The notes: generated by a model from the sequence alone, not told the origin. Shown: positions 45,104-53,687, counted from the first letter of the stretch. The stretch: DNA of 64,000 bases from Flavobacteriales bacterium (GCA_947447955.1 CANFLS010000009.1:1-64000); one strand, 5' to 3'. Program-made: numbers and translations.

Positions 45104-46305
45104 TAAGCTAGGTTTTCAAATACAATGGCACAACCTTGACCAACACCAATACACATTGTTGCCAAGCCATATTTTTTGCCTGGGTGTTTTGCCATGTGGT
45201 GTATCAATGTAGCAGAAATTCTTGTTCCACTCGCACCCAATGGATGTCCGATTGCAATACTTCCACCGTTTAAATTCACTTTCGCTAAATCAACATTTAA
45301 CAAATCTGCACTTGCCAATACTTGGGCGGCAAATGCCTCGTTTAATTCAAATACATCGATGTCGTTTACAGTTAATCCCGCTTTTTTAAGCGCTTTCTCT
45401 GTTGCTGGAACTGGGCCAATTCCCATAATTGAAGGATCAACACCAGCCGCACCGCAACTTACAATTCTTGCAATAGGTTTCAAGTTGAATTGTTTTACCA
45501 TGCTTTCGCTCGCTAAAATGCAACAAGCAGCACCATCATTAATACCAGAAGAGTTTCCTGCAGTAACGGTTCCATTGTCTTTAAATGCAGGCTTTAATGT
45601 GCTTAAAACATCAACTGTGCTTAATCGTGGATGTTCATCAATATGAAACGAAGTAAATTGTCCTTTCTTTTGAGGGATCATCACCGGCACAATTTCGTTT
45701 TCAAACAACAAATGTTCTTGGGCATGTTGCCACTTTAATTGTGATTGATAAGCGAATTCGTCTTGACGGTCTCTGGTAATATTATATTTTTCCGCAACAT
45801 TTTCTGCCGTTTCACCCATTGAATAAGGGTAGTGTAATTTTGATAATGTTTTGTTAGTAAATCTCCAGCCAATGGTGGTGTCATGAATTTCTGGAGTTCT
45901 GGAAAATGCAGACTCGGCTTTTGCCATTACAAAGGGAGCCCTGGTCATGCTTTCGGTACCTCCAGCAATAATCAAATGTGCTTCTCCGCTTTTAATAGCC
46001 ATAAAGCCATTCATCATGCTTTGTAAACCAGATGCACAAAGTCTGTTTACGGTGTAACCCGGAACACTTGTGGGAACGCCAGCCAAAAGGCTCGCCATTC
46101 TTGCAACGTTTCTATTGTCTTCACCCGCTTGATTTGCAGCACCCAAAATAACTTCGTCAACTTGTGTTAAATCAATAGTTGGATTTCTTTCAATGAGTGC
46201 TTTAATTACAGTTGCCGCCAAGTCGTCGGGGCGAACAGATGCCAAAGCTCCACCAAATTTACCCACAGGGGTTCTTACAATATCAATCACATAAACAGCG
46301 TTCAT
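45103..46305 (-). CDS. pcaF: Acetyl-CoA acyltransferase, 3-oxoadipyl-CoA thiolase-like
   Basis: 400 residues, type II thiolase. Acyl-binding Cys90 (VNRLCASGLQSM), catalytic His354 (AIGHPLGASG) and Cys385 (MCIGVGQGCA) are present. 'LGAANQAGEDNRNVARMASLLAG' and 'IHDTTIGWRFTN' resemble PcaF/PaaJ, which cleave 3-oxoadipyl-CoA to succinyl-CoA and acetyl-CoA in aromatic degradation, more than FadA or AtoB. A general fatty acid or acetoacetyl-CoA role is not excluded. With the PaaN-like enzyme at 4-5.6 kb it hints at phenylacetate breakdown, but the ring-attacking genes are absent here. Coupled to truA. Confidence 0.88.
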   Translation of the reverse strand: MNAVYVIDIVRTPVGKFGGALASVRPDDLAATVIKALIERNPTIDLTQVDEVILGAANQAGEDNRNVARMASLLAGVPTSVPGYTVNRLCASGLQSMMNGFMAIKSGEAHLIIAGGTESMTRAPFVMAKAESAFSRTPEIHDTTIGWRFTNKTLSKLHYPYSMGETAENVAEKYNITRDRQDEFAYQSQLKWQHAQEHLLFENEIVPVMIPQKKGQFTSFHIDEHPRLSTVDVLSTLKPAFKDNGTVTAGNSSGINDGAACCILASESMVKQFNLKPIARIVSCGAAGVDPSIMGIGPVPATEKALKKAGLTVNDIDVFELNEAFAAQVLASADLLNVDLAKVNLNGGSIAIGHPLGASGTRISATLIHHMAKHPGKKYGLATMCIGVGQGCAIVFENLA

Positions 46306-46309
46306 ACTG

Positions 46310-46317
46310 CAAAGTTA
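46310..46317 (-). promoter_or_regulatory. -7 promoter element TAACTTTG of the thiolase-truA pair
   Basis: TAACTTTG on the minus strand ending 4 bases before the thiolase ATG at 46305. No -33 TTG at about 20 bases. Confidence 0.5.
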
Positions 46318-46447
46318 AGTGATTATTTTTTAACATTGCCCTCGCAAATTGTCGTGTTTCAATGCAATTTTAACGAACATTCTTTTTTTGAGGAACAATT
46401 ATTAAAATTTATAGAAATAAAATCCGATTTTTGAGTCAATATCCCTC

Positions 46448-47308
46448 ATGAAAAAAATACACCTCATTTTTATTTTGCTGATCTGCTCCTGTTTACAAGG
46501 TCAAAATGTAAAATTAGTTTTGAAGGATACTTTTAAATATAGGGATTTTGTTTTTTATAATAAGGTTTACTCATATCAAAATAACGAATTCGCAAACAAA
46601 AGAAAAGTCGCGATATTGAAAGATTTAAATCCCGATAATGAAGATTTTTATTGGGGAGATACGGTAGGTAGTCATTTGGAAATTGCTGATTTATGTGTTG
46701 CTGGTCCTTTTGATTTTGTATTAAAAACTACCTTAGACCGCATTAGAGAAGCAGTTTATGAAAAACCCGATGTGAAGTTTGTAAATAATTATAATCGGGA
46801 CTTTGGTGAATTTTGTAAAGAAATTATTGATTCTGCTGCAAAAGACGGTTTCCTAGAATTTGAACAGCATCTTTCAGTTACAAATGTTTTTTTTGATATT
46901 ATTACAATCGGCAATTTTGAATATGGATTTTCAGGTGGTGCGCATCCAAACCATTGGCACAATCATTTTCTGGTTGATTTAAATGATGGAAAATTGATTC
47001 AATTTGGAGATATATTCCAATCGAAAAGCAAAAATCAATTGAAAAGCACTTTAAAATCAAAATTCATTTCGATTTATGGGAAAGAAAGCTTACTCGATCA
47101 GTTTGAAATTGCAGAGAATTTTTCGATTGACAAAGATGGTATACATTTCTTGTACAACCCATATGAAATAACTCCTTATGTTGTTGGTGATCCTGAAATT
47201 ACAATCTCTTTCAATCAAGCAATGCCTTTTTTTACTCCGTACTTTAAGTCAAAAGTATTGCCACATTTAAAAATAAGTAAACCCAATACCAAAAGGAAAA
47301 AACAATGA
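46448..47308 (+). CDS. Exported DUF3298/RsiV-like protein (first of a tandem pair)
   Basis: 286 residues. A short signal sequence ('HLIFILLICSCLQGQ') may be a lipoprotein type with Cys in 'ICSC', though the lipobox is poor. The C-terminal half fits DUF3298 (RsiV-like): 'YGFSGGAHPNHWHNHFLVDLNDGKLIQFGDIF', read as segments, then 'SIDKDGIHFLYNPYEITPYVVG'. Known relatives include the anti-sigma factor RsiV, which binds lysozyme, and uncharacterised lipoproteins. No sigma factor gene is nearby, so a regulatory role is not supported. The stop overlaps the start of a paralogue in ATGA. Confidence 0.82.
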   Translation: MKKIHLIFILLICSCLQGQNVKLVLKDTFKYRDFVFYNKVYSYQNNEFANKRKVAILKDLNPDNEDFYWGDTVGSHLEIADLCVAGPFDFVLKTTLDRIREAVYEKPDVKFVNNYNRDFGEFCKEIIDSAAKDGFLEFEQHLSVTNVFFDIITIGNFEYGFSGGAHPNHWHNHFLVDLNDGKLIQFGDIFQSKSKNQLKSTLKSKFISIYGKESLLDQFEIAENFSIDKDGIHFLYNPYEITPYVVGDPEITISFNQAMPFFTPYFKSKVLPHLKISKPNTKRKKQ

Positions 47309-48156
47309 AATCTGTATTGATTATCTGGTTTTCTGTTTTGAATGTTACACTAAATGCTCAAACTGAATCAAAGTCGAATAAAATTCTTTTTAAAGGATAT
47401 ACGTTTGAGCAAACCAATTATTCAGAAAGTAATTGTGTTTTTGCAAAAACCAGAAAAGACACAATGAAAGAATTTATTAATTCTTACGATACTGTGTGTT
47501 CGCATGTTGAATTTAGCGATTTAACGGTAAGTGGTCCAAATTCAGAAGTTGCTGATGCTATTAATAGTAAAATGAAATCTATGTCCCTCACTTTTGGTGA
47601 AGAGTCGTATAATTCTCCTCAACTATTTTGCTCGGGTATTGCAGATTCCTATGCAAAAGATGCTTTTATTGAACTAGAAGTAGGGATTTATTTTAGAGAT
47701 ACTTTTAATAGGTTTTGTAATATAGAATATAGTAGTATTGAAGATGCAGGGGGTGCACATCGCAATTATTATTTTAGAAATTTAATTTTCGACACCAAAG
47801 ACGGCACAGAAGTGCAAGTTGAAAGTATTTTGAATGATTCAAATTTGTCGGCTTTACGTAAGTTGTTATACAAGAAGTTTATTAAAAGTTATAATTTAGG
47901 GGCATTACTCATTGACGTAAATAAACCTGAAGAGTTTCCATTACCTGAATTCATTTCAATCAATTCAGACGGAATTCGTTTCACTTATAATACCTATGAA
48001 ATTATGCCTTATTGCTACGGAATGCCGGAGTTCAATTTTTCGTTCAGAGAAATTTATCCCTATTTGACACCATGGTTTAAGCAATTTGTTGCAGCACCTC
48101 CAAAAGCAGCGGTTAAGAAAACTAAGCAAAAAGTGAATTCATCGAAACGTCGATAA
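47305..48156 (+). CDS. Exported DUF3298/RsiV-like protein (second of a tandem pair)
   Basis: 283 residues, with the same layout as its upstream neighbour: a signal peptide (to about 'VTLNAQ'), a divergent N-terminal half, and a DUF3298-like C-terminal half ('DAGGAHRNYYFRNLIFDTKDG', 'SINSDGIRFTYNTYEIMPYCYG'). The shared 'GGAH-N' and 'DGI-F-YN-YEI-PY' patterns show an old tandem duplication. It ends in a basic tail (KKTKQKVNSSKRR). Start overlaps the previous stop by 4 bases, so the two proteins are made together. Function unknown. Confidence 0.82.
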   Translation: MKSVLIIWFSVLNVTLNAQTESKSNKILFKGYTFEQTNYSESNCVFAKTRKDTMKEFINSYDTVCSHVEFSDLTVSGPNSEVADAINSKMKSMSLTFGEESYNSPQLFCSGIADSYAKDAFIELEVGIYFRDTFNRFCNIEYSSIEDAGGAHRNYYFRNLIFDTKDGTEVQVESILNDSNLSALRKLLYKKFIKSYNLGALLIDVNKPEEFPLPEFISINSDGIRFTYNTYEIMPYCYGMPEFNFSFREIYPYLTPWFKQFVAAPPKAAVKKTKQKVNSSKRR

Positions 48157-48197
48157 GTGGTATTTTCTACATAGTGGAATTTATGAAAATCTACTCT

Positions 48198-48205
48198 TAT
48201 ATTTG
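48198..48205 (+). promoter_or_regulatory. Candidate -7 element TATATTTG
   Basis: A TAnnTTTG match 15 bases before the ATG at 48221. It could drive the small membrane protein and the TonB-dependent receptor. Confidence 0.45.
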
Positions 48206-48220
48206 TATTTTTAGAAAGCC

Positions 48221-48730
48221 ATGAAGAGGAAGTTGTACAAGATAAGTTGCCTAATATTATCGGCCTTACTTCCTTTGTTAATGGTTGCTGAATTGGTTGG
48301 TGTTCAAATTCAAAAGAAAAATTTCAAACAACAACTTATTCTGCATTCTCCTGCACTTTACAAATATCAAGAAACACTTTTCGTTTCCAATGATGATTAT
48401 GTCAATCAACATGTTGGTAGCGAAATTTCATTGAATGGTAATTTATATGATATCCTTTCAATTGAAAAATGTTCCGATGGTTATTATTTTAAAGTATTCA
48501 ATGATGCCTTGGATAAAAAGTTTGAGTCGCTACTAAGTCAGCATTCGAACGAGAATCATCCCTCTAAAAAATCAAACAAAAAGTCAATCCAAAACATTCA
48601 ACTTTTTGTTGAATCGGTTATTGATTTCAATGCCAATCAAAAAGAAGACATTGTGTTATTTGGTGATTATCCTGCTAAATGTGCAATTGGATTCAATTCT
48701 CTTCCATTTTTGCCCCCAGAATTCTGTTAA
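48221..48730 (+). CDS. Small membrane-anchored or exported hypothetical protein
   Basis: 169 residues. One N-terminal hydrophobic helix ('ISCLILSALLPLLMVAELVGV') with basic residues before it; the rest is hydrophilic, Ser/Lys/Asn-rich near residue 110-125, and ends 'LPFLPPEFC'. No family recognised. It stands 116 bases upstream of a TonB-dependent receptor on the same strand and could be co-expressed with it; small exported proteins are often found beside receptor genes in Bacteroidota, so an accessory role is possible but inferred from position only. Confidence 0.65.
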   Translation: MKRKLYKISCLILSALLPLLMVAELVGVQIQKKNFKQQLILHSPALYKYQETLFVSNDDYVNQHVGSEISLNGNLYDILSIEKCSDGYYFKVFNDALDKKFESLLSQHSNENHPSKKSNKKSIQNIQLFVESVIDFNANQKEDIVLFGDYPAKCAIGFNSLPFLPPEFC

Positions 48731-48808
48731 TTTTCTTATTAAAAAAACATTGATTGGTGCTTTCTACAAAGCATCTATTTGCATGCAATTAACAAAATTA
48801 GGGGAGTT

Positions 48809-48826
48809 GGGACACCCTTTTGTCCC
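48809..48826 (+). other. Hairpin GGGACA-CCCTTT-TGTCCC before the TonB receptor gene
   Basis: A perfect 6-bp stem with a 6-base loop, 20 bases upstream of the ATG at 48847. There is no T-run after it, so it is not a standard terminator; it could affect translation or mRNA stability. Its 3' arm also contains TCCCTCAA (see findings). Confidence 0.45.
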
Positions 48827-48846
48827 TCAAAAAGCAAAAAATAAAC

Positions 48847-51036
48847 ATGAAAAATACAATTCTTGTATTGGGGTTGATGACCTTGATGCAATTGCCCTTG
48901 ATGGCACAAAATACAGACTCAACAAATGTTGAAACCTTAGATGAAGTTTTAGTATCTTCACAGCGCTTCGATCAGAAAAGACGAGAATCACCGCGTCAAA
49001 TTGAAGTTGTTAAATCTTCAAAAATTAACGAGCTACAACCAGCAACGCTCGGCGATGCACTCATAAATACTGGACAAGTATTTGTTCAAAAAAGCCAAAT
49101 GGGTGGAAGTAGTCCCGTTTTACGTGGATTTGAAGCAAGTCGTGTTTTGATGGTGATAGACGGAGTAAGAATGAATAACGCCACTTATAGGGCTGGACAT
49201 TTGCAAGATATCATTACAATTGATCCATATATTTTAGACAGAATGGAAGTGAATTTTGGAAGTGGTTCTACTATTTTTGGTTCAGATGCCTTAGGCGGAG
49301 TGCTCTATTTTAAAACCAAAGATGTGAGTTTCGGCACAAAAAAATGGAGCCCTTATGCCAATATTAGATATCAAAGTGCTTCTAACGGCAAAATTTATAA
49401 CGGGGGACTTGAGTACCAATCGCAAAAATTTGGTGCAATTTTTAATATTACCAGAAGCGATTTTGGCGATTTGAGAATGGGGACGAAAAGTTATTACGCT
49501 GAGGATGAAAATTATGGATTGATGCCAAAATATGTAACCCAAATTAACGGAGTTGATTCTGTGATTGACAATCCAGATAAAAACGTTCAAAAAGGTACAG
49601 GTTATGCGCAAACAGATGTATTTGCAAAGTTTGGTTACAGGGGTAAAAAGATTTTACATACGTTTAATTTCCAAGCATCAATGAGTGAATTGGTTCCTAG
49701 ATATGATCGCATTAACGAAAATACCAACGGCAAATTTACTTATGCCCGTTGGGACTATGCCCCACAAAACAGAATGTTTGCATCGTATAAAATGGAATTT
49801 GGTAACGAAAACCATAAGAACAAATTTATTATGGCTTATCAAAACACTGAGGTAGCTCGTGTTTCTAGAAAATTCAGGAAAACAAATGAAAAAAGACAAC
49901 TTGATAAAGTGAATATGATTACTGCCAATTTTGATAGAAATGACAAAGTTGGAAAGTTCACTATTCAATCAGGTGCGGAATGGGTTTTGAATTTGGTTGA
50001 TAGCAAAGGAACTTTGAAAAACGTAAATACAGGTGTGGTGACTCCTGGTGATTCGAGATATTCTGACTCTGGTGCCATTACCAATTCTGTTTCTTTATAT
50101 GGTCAAGCAAACTACACTTTAGATAAAACCAAAACAATTCTTGTTGGGGGATTGCGTTTAACCCATTATTTCTTGGATGCATATTTTACCAAAAATAATT
50201 ATTGGAAGTACCCTTTGAGTGCTGTCTATTTTAGCAATGTTGCACCAAGTTTTAATTTGGGATTTGTTCAGCCAATTGGCAATGATATTTTGATTCGTGG
50301 ATCATTCAATCAAGCATATAGAAATCCAAACGTTGATGATATGACCAAAGTATTTGATTCAAAAGTAGGGGTTAAAGTTTTGGTTCCAAATGCTGATTTG
50401 GGTCCAGAATATTCTTATACCACCGATTTGTCTGTGATTTATAAGTTTAATAAATTCTATATTGAGGCTGGAGGTTATCGTACACAAATTTCTAATTTGA
50501 TGCTTGATCAAAGAGGAACCTATAACAACGCCGATTCTCTTTTGTACGATGGTGTTATGACCCCAGTTTATGAAGTGAAGAATGTTGCATCGGGTGTTAT
50601 TCAAGGGTTTTACGCCAACGTAAAATTAAATGTTTGGAGTAAGTTGTGGTTAAACGTTAACGGCAACATTACAAAAGGCACATATATCAACGCTGATGGC
50701 ACTGAAGGTCCACTTGATCACATTCCTCCTTTTTATGGACAAGCCTCTCTTAAATGGACTGAAAGCAATTGGTATGGTGAATTACAATGCTTATTCAACG
50801 GCAAGAAAGAATTGGCTGAGTATTCAAACAGCGGAGAAGATAATTTAGACAAAAACCCTGCTATAGGAAATCCTGCTTGGCAAATTTATACCTTGAGAAC
50901 TGGATACCAGTTTTCAAAACAATTTTCAGCGGCCTTGAACATTGAAAATTTGTTGGATTTGCGTTACCGATACTTTGCTTCAGGACTTACTGCACCTGGT
51001 AGAAGTGTGAATGTGTCGGTATCATATAAATTTTAA
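48847..51036 (+). CDS. TonB-dependent outer-membrane receptor
   Basis: 729 residues from ATG 48847. Signal peptide (to 'LPLMAQ'), a TonB-box-like 'LDEVLVSSQR', a plug domain at about 45-165 ('SSPVLRGFEASRVLMVIDGVRMNN', in parts, and 'GSGSTIFGSDALGGVLYF'), then a 22-strand barrel ending in 'RSVNVSVSYKF'. It imports a scarce substrate using TonB energy. The plug phrase VLRGFEASRVLMVIDGVRMN is common in heme/hemoglobin and vitamin B12-type receptors, but ligand residues cannot be judged. No SusD-like partner follows, so glycan uptake is unlikely. An upstream in-frame ATG (48820) lies in the hairpin and was rejected. Confidence 0.92.
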   Translation: MKNTILVLGLMTLMQLPLMAQNTDSTNVETLDEVLVSSQRFDQKRRESPRQIEVVKSSKINELQPATLGDALINTGQVFVQKSQMGGSSPVLRGFEASRVLMVIDGVRMNNATYRAGHLQDIITIDPYILDRMEVNFGSGSTIFGSDALGGVLYFKTKDVSFGTKKWSPYANIRYQSASNGKIYNGGLEYQSQKFGAIFNITRSDFGDLRMGTKSYYAEDENYGLMPKYVTQINGVDSVIDNPDKNVQKGTGYAQTDVFAKFGYRGKKILHTFNFQASMSELVPRYDRINENTNGKFTYARWDYAPQNRMFASYKMEFGNENHKNKFIMAYQNTEVARVSRKFRKTNEKRQLDKVNMITANFDRNDKVGKFTIQSGAEWVLNLVDSKGTLKNVNTGVVTPGDSRYSDSGAITNSVSLYGQANYTLDKTKTILVGGLRLTHYFLDAYFTKNNYWKYPLSAVYFSNVAPSFNLGFVQPIGNDILIRGSFNQAYRNPNVDDMTKVFDSKVGVKVLVPNADLGPEYSYTTDLSVIYKFNKFYIEAGGYRTQISNLMLDQRGTYNNADSLLYDGVMTPVYEVKNVASGVIQGFYANVKLNVWSKLWLNVNGNITKGTYINADGTEGPLDHIPPFYGQASLKWTESNWYGELQCLFNGKKELAEYSNSGEDNLDKNPAIGNPAWQIYTLRTGYQFSKQFSAALNIENLLDLRYRYFASGLTAPGRSVNVSVSYKF

Positions 51037-51050
51037 TGAATTAATTTTCG

Positions 51051-51058
51051 TATTTTTG
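51051..51058 (+). promoter_or_regulatory. -7 promoter element TATTTTTG of yebC
   Basis: TATTTTTG ending 7 bases before the yebC ATG. No -33 TTG at the usual distance. Confidence 0.5.
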
Positions 51059-51065
51059 CACCTTT

Positions 51066-51782
51066 ATGGGACGTATTTTCGAGAAAAGAAAGCACAAAAT
51101 GTTTGCCCGATTCGATAGAATGGCAAAACAATTTACCAAGCTAGGAAAAGAAATTGCCATTGCTGTTAGGCTGTCAGGTGAAAATCCAGACAACAATCCA
51201 CGTTTGCGTTTGGCTATGCAAAATGCCAAAAACGTGAATATGCCTAAAGATAGGGTAGACGCCGCTATCAAAAGAGCAAGTACCAAAGCGGAAGGCAATT
51301 ATGAAGAGGTTCGTTACGAAGGTTATGGTCCACACGCTGTTGCCATATTGGTAGAAACAGCTACAGACAATACCACAAGAACCGTAGCCAACGTTCGCAT
51401 GCACTTTAACAAGGGTGGAGGAACCATGGGCAAAACAGGATCTTTGGATTTTATGTTTTCTCGTAAAGGTGTATTTAAAATAGATATTGCAAAATTAGCT
51501 GGCAGAGATCTTGAGGAGTTTGAATTCGAATTGATCGATTGCGGAATTGAAGATTTTGCAATTGATGAAGACGTGGTTTATATCTATACTTCGTTCACTG
51601 ATTTTGGATTAATGCAAAAAGGTTTGGAAGATTTGAAAATAGAAATTGCCAACGCCGAGTTGCAGTATATTCCAAGTACGTTTGTAGATTTACCTGAAGA
51701 CCAAGCCAAAGAGGTTCTAGACCTCATTGAACGCTTAGAAGGCGATGATGACGTTCAAAACGTGTATCACAACCTTCAATAA
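51066..51782 (+). CDS. yebC: YebC/PmpR family protein (TACO1-like)
   Basis: 238 residues with the typical start 'MGRIFEKRKHKMFARFDRMAKQFTKLGKEI' (in parts), 'NPRLRLAMQNAKNVNMPKDRVDAAIKRA' and 'YEGYGPHAVAILVETATDN'. YebC proteins have been described both as transcription regulators and as translation factors that relieve ribosome stalling at proline stretches. The variant start MGRIFEKRKHKMFARF, rather than MAGHSKWANI, is the form common in Bacteroidota. Monocistronic with a promoter and a terminator. Confidence 0.95.
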   Translation: MGRIFEKRKHKMFARFDRMAKQFTKLGKEIAIAVRLSGENPDNNPRLRLAMQNAKNVNMPKDRVDAAIKRASTKAEGNYEEVRYEGYGPHAVAILVETATDNTTRTVANVRMHFNKGGGTMGKTGSLDFMFSRKGVFKIDIAKLAGRDLEEFEFELIDCGIEDFAIDEDVVYIYTSFTDFGLMQKGLEDLKIEIANAELQYIPSTFVDLPEDQAKEVLDLIERLEGDDDVQNVYHNLQ

Positions 51783-51803
51783 CTTATATTCATTGTACGA
51801 AAC

Positions 51804-51833
51804 AAAAAAGACCATCATTTGATGGTCTTTTTT
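51804..51833 (+). terminator. Rho-independent terminator of yebC (bidirectional shape)
   Basis: Stem AAAAAAGACCATCA-TT-TGATGGTCTTTTTT, 22 bases after yebC and 23 before the end of the convergent DUF1573 gene. It could serve both. Confidence 0.93.
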
Positions 51834-51855
51834 GTTGTATAGGGAATTCAAAGCA

Positions 51856-53028
51856 TCAATCACATGTTGGGCACTTCAAAGAAAATTTCTCTTGAAATTG
51901 TGCTTTCACGTAAATGAATTTTGAGGGATTAATTGGGTCGGTGGTTACGATTTCGCAACCAATTGTTTTTGCCCCATTTTTGGTAACGGTGTCAAAAATG
52001 GCTTCCAAGGTTAATGTTTCACCTGGAGCAATTGTTTTTTTATGATCTTTAAATCGCAGGCAAGGACAATCTGGCATGATTTGCTTAATAACCAAATCTT
52101 TTTTGCCGTTATTTTTGATGTCGAAATTGCAAAAGAGAAACCCACCAGATGTTTGAGGTCCAAAGTCATGCATGGGTTTTGCAATTTCAATTTTAGGTTG
52201 TTTTGCAAGTTCTTTTACAGAATATTTAGGGAAATATTGACTTCTTTTATAAGTAATGCTCAAACCCATTGCTGGTAGTGCAACATTGTCTGAGAAAATA
52301 GGAACTTGAAAAGCACCAAAGCCATATCCTGGTGCTTTTTTTCCATCAATAACAACTTTTATTTTTGCAAATTCGTTAGGTTCAAGGGAACTTGGGAAAT
52401 CTAAAATTTTGCAATATGGGGGAAAATCGTCTGGGTTAATAGGCGTAAAGTTTGTGGTATATAAAGTGGTATTTGTAAGTTTGATATATTGCGAATCTAG
52501 TCGGTCGTCAAATAGGGGTTCAAAAATCACTGCGCCTTTTTCAAAAACTAAGCTGCCAATTGTTTGCGGAGTAGGGGCGCCAATGAATGTAGATTTCGGA
52601 CGGATCACATTTCCTTCAATATCTAAATAAACGAAAGGAGTTTTAGGAACGTTTGTATAAACTGTAACGGTTTTATGAAATTGACCCAAATGGTTGGTGG
52701 TTTCATACCTAGTTTCAACGTATCCTTTTCCTCCAGGAGGAATAGAATCGATGGTCCAAGAGGGACTGGTGCAACCGCAGGAGGATTCAACTTTATTAAT
52801 AAAAAGGGGGGCATCGCCCGTGTTGGTAAACGAAAAGCGATAAGAAGCAAATTTCATTGTTTCGTCTAACTCGCCATAATTATGTTTTTTAGTATCAAAA
52901 GAAATATCTGCACCTAATTTAATTTTGGGTGCATTGGTCTTTTTAGTTTGTGCTAGGAGCGCAAAGGAGTAAAGTGAAATAATGAATAAAAGAGAATTTT
53001 GAAATAGGGCTTTGGTTGACTTGTTCAT
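51856..53028 (-). CDS. Exported DUF1573 domain protein (Ig-like repeats)
   Basis: 390 residues from ATG 53028. A signal peptide ('LLFIISLYSFALLAQ') precedes two or three DUF1573 Ig-like modules: 'KHNYGELDETMKFASYRFSFTNTGDAPLFI' (in parts) with 'VESSCGCTSPSW' and a later copy 'MHDFGPQTSGGFLFCNFDIKNNGKKDLVI' with 'IMPDCPCLRFKDHKKTIAPG'. The CxC pair (SCGCT; CPC) after a 'F.NTG..PL.I' strand is the family hallmark. Function is unknown; the modules are related to ASH/MSP-type adhesion folds. The longer frame (to 53241) adds no recognisable sequence and overlaps the str promoter region, so was rejected. Confidence 0.88.
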   Translation of the reverse strand: MNKSTKALFQNSLLFIISLYSFALLAQTKKTNAPKIKLGADISFDTKKHNYGELDETMKFASYRFSFTNTGDAPLFINKVESSCGCTSPSWTIDSIPPGGKGYVETRYETTNHLGQFHKTVTVYTNVPKTPFVYLDIEGNVIRPKSTFIGAPTPQTIGSLVFEKGAVIFEPLFDDRLDSQYIKLTNTTLYTTNFTPINPDDFPPYCKILDFPSSLEPNEFAKIKVVIDGKKAPGYGFGAFQVPIFSDNVALPAMGLSITYKRSQYFPKYSVKELAKQPKIEIAKPMHDFGPQTSGGFLFCNFDIKNNGKKDLVIKQIMPDCPCLRFKDHKKTIAPGETLTLEAIFDTVTKNGAKTIGCEIVTTDPINPSKFIYVKAQFQEKFSLKCPTCD

Positions 53029-53244
53029 ATGAGATATAACGTATTTACAAAAGACGTAAAAATTGTGGAAATGGTTGCACAAAATGCGTTGTTTTTTTAT
53101 GACACTATTAAAAAATGATGTAAAAATGTGGGTAAAGTAGGGAATTTTAAAAGAAAGGTTGTGTTGAGGGTGGTGTGTAATGTCTTTAATAACAAGGGAG
53201 AAGCACGAAATATGATATTTTTTTACTTTTTTTTCGAGCATGTG

Positions 53245-53275
53245 TTGATTTTAAGAAATAAAAGCGTTAATTTTG
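53245..53275 (+). promoter_or_regulatory. Promoter of the str/S10 ribosomal operon (TTG-N20-TAATTTTG)
   Basis: TTG 53245-53247 and TAATTTTG 53268-53275 with a 20-base spacer, 21 bases before the rpsL start. It is the only strong promoter seen before the 10.7 kb ribosomal run. The rest of 53029-53244 shows nothing recognised. Confidence 0.75.
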
Positions 53276-53296
53276 CCGTCCTTTTTGGGAAAAAAT

Positions 53297-53674
53297 ATGC
53301 CTACTATTCAACAGTTAATTAGAAAGGGTCGTCAGGAGATTACCGTTAAGAGTAAGTCTCCAGCACTAGATTCTTGTCCACAGCGTAGAGGAGTTTGTAC
53401 TCGTGTATATACTACAACACCGAAGAAGCCTAACTCGGCTTTACGTAAGGTTGCACGTGTTCGTTTGACAAATGGAAAAGAGGTGAATGCCTACATTCCA
53501 GGAGAAGGACACAACTTGCAAGAACACAGTATTGTATTGGTACGTGGCGGCAGGGTAAAAGATTTACCTGGTGTGCGTTATCACATTGTAAGAGGAGCAT
53601 TAGATACTGCCGGTGTTGAGGGAAGAAATCAACGTCGTAGTAAATACGGAACCAAGAAGCCTAAGAAAAAATAA
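53297..53674 (+). CDS. rpsL: 30S ribosomal protein S12
   Basis: 125 residues from ATG 53297. S12 shapes the decoding centre of the 30S subunit. '[20 protein letters not shown]' and '[21 protein letters not shown]' hold the lysines (43-44 and 88) whose changes give streptomycin resistance elsewhere; they are wild-type here. The methylthiolated Asp in '[10 protein letters not shown]' is present. The in-frame ATG at 53273 overlaps the -7 element and was rejected. First gene of the str operon. Confidence 0.98.
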   Translation: MPTIQQLIRKGRQEITVKSKSPALDSCPQRRGVCTRVYTTTPKKPNSALRKVARVRLTNGKEVNAYIPGEGHNLQEHSIVLVRGGRVKDLPGVRYHIVRGALDTAGVEGRNQRRSKYGTKKPKKK

Positions 53675-53687
53675 TTGATTTAAGGAC

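Noticed and set aside
46448-48156. Anti-sigma/sigma regulatory system around the RsiV-like pair
   Set aside because: No ECF sigma factor gene is adjacent on either strand.
48731-48846. Possible cobalamin or other riboswitch upstream of the TonB-dependent receptor
   Set aside because: The gap is 116 bases with only one short hairpin and none of the conserved riboswitch cores.
53029-53241. In-frame N-terminal extension of the DUF1573 protein
   Set aside because: No recognisable sequence; the signal peptide begins at 53028.
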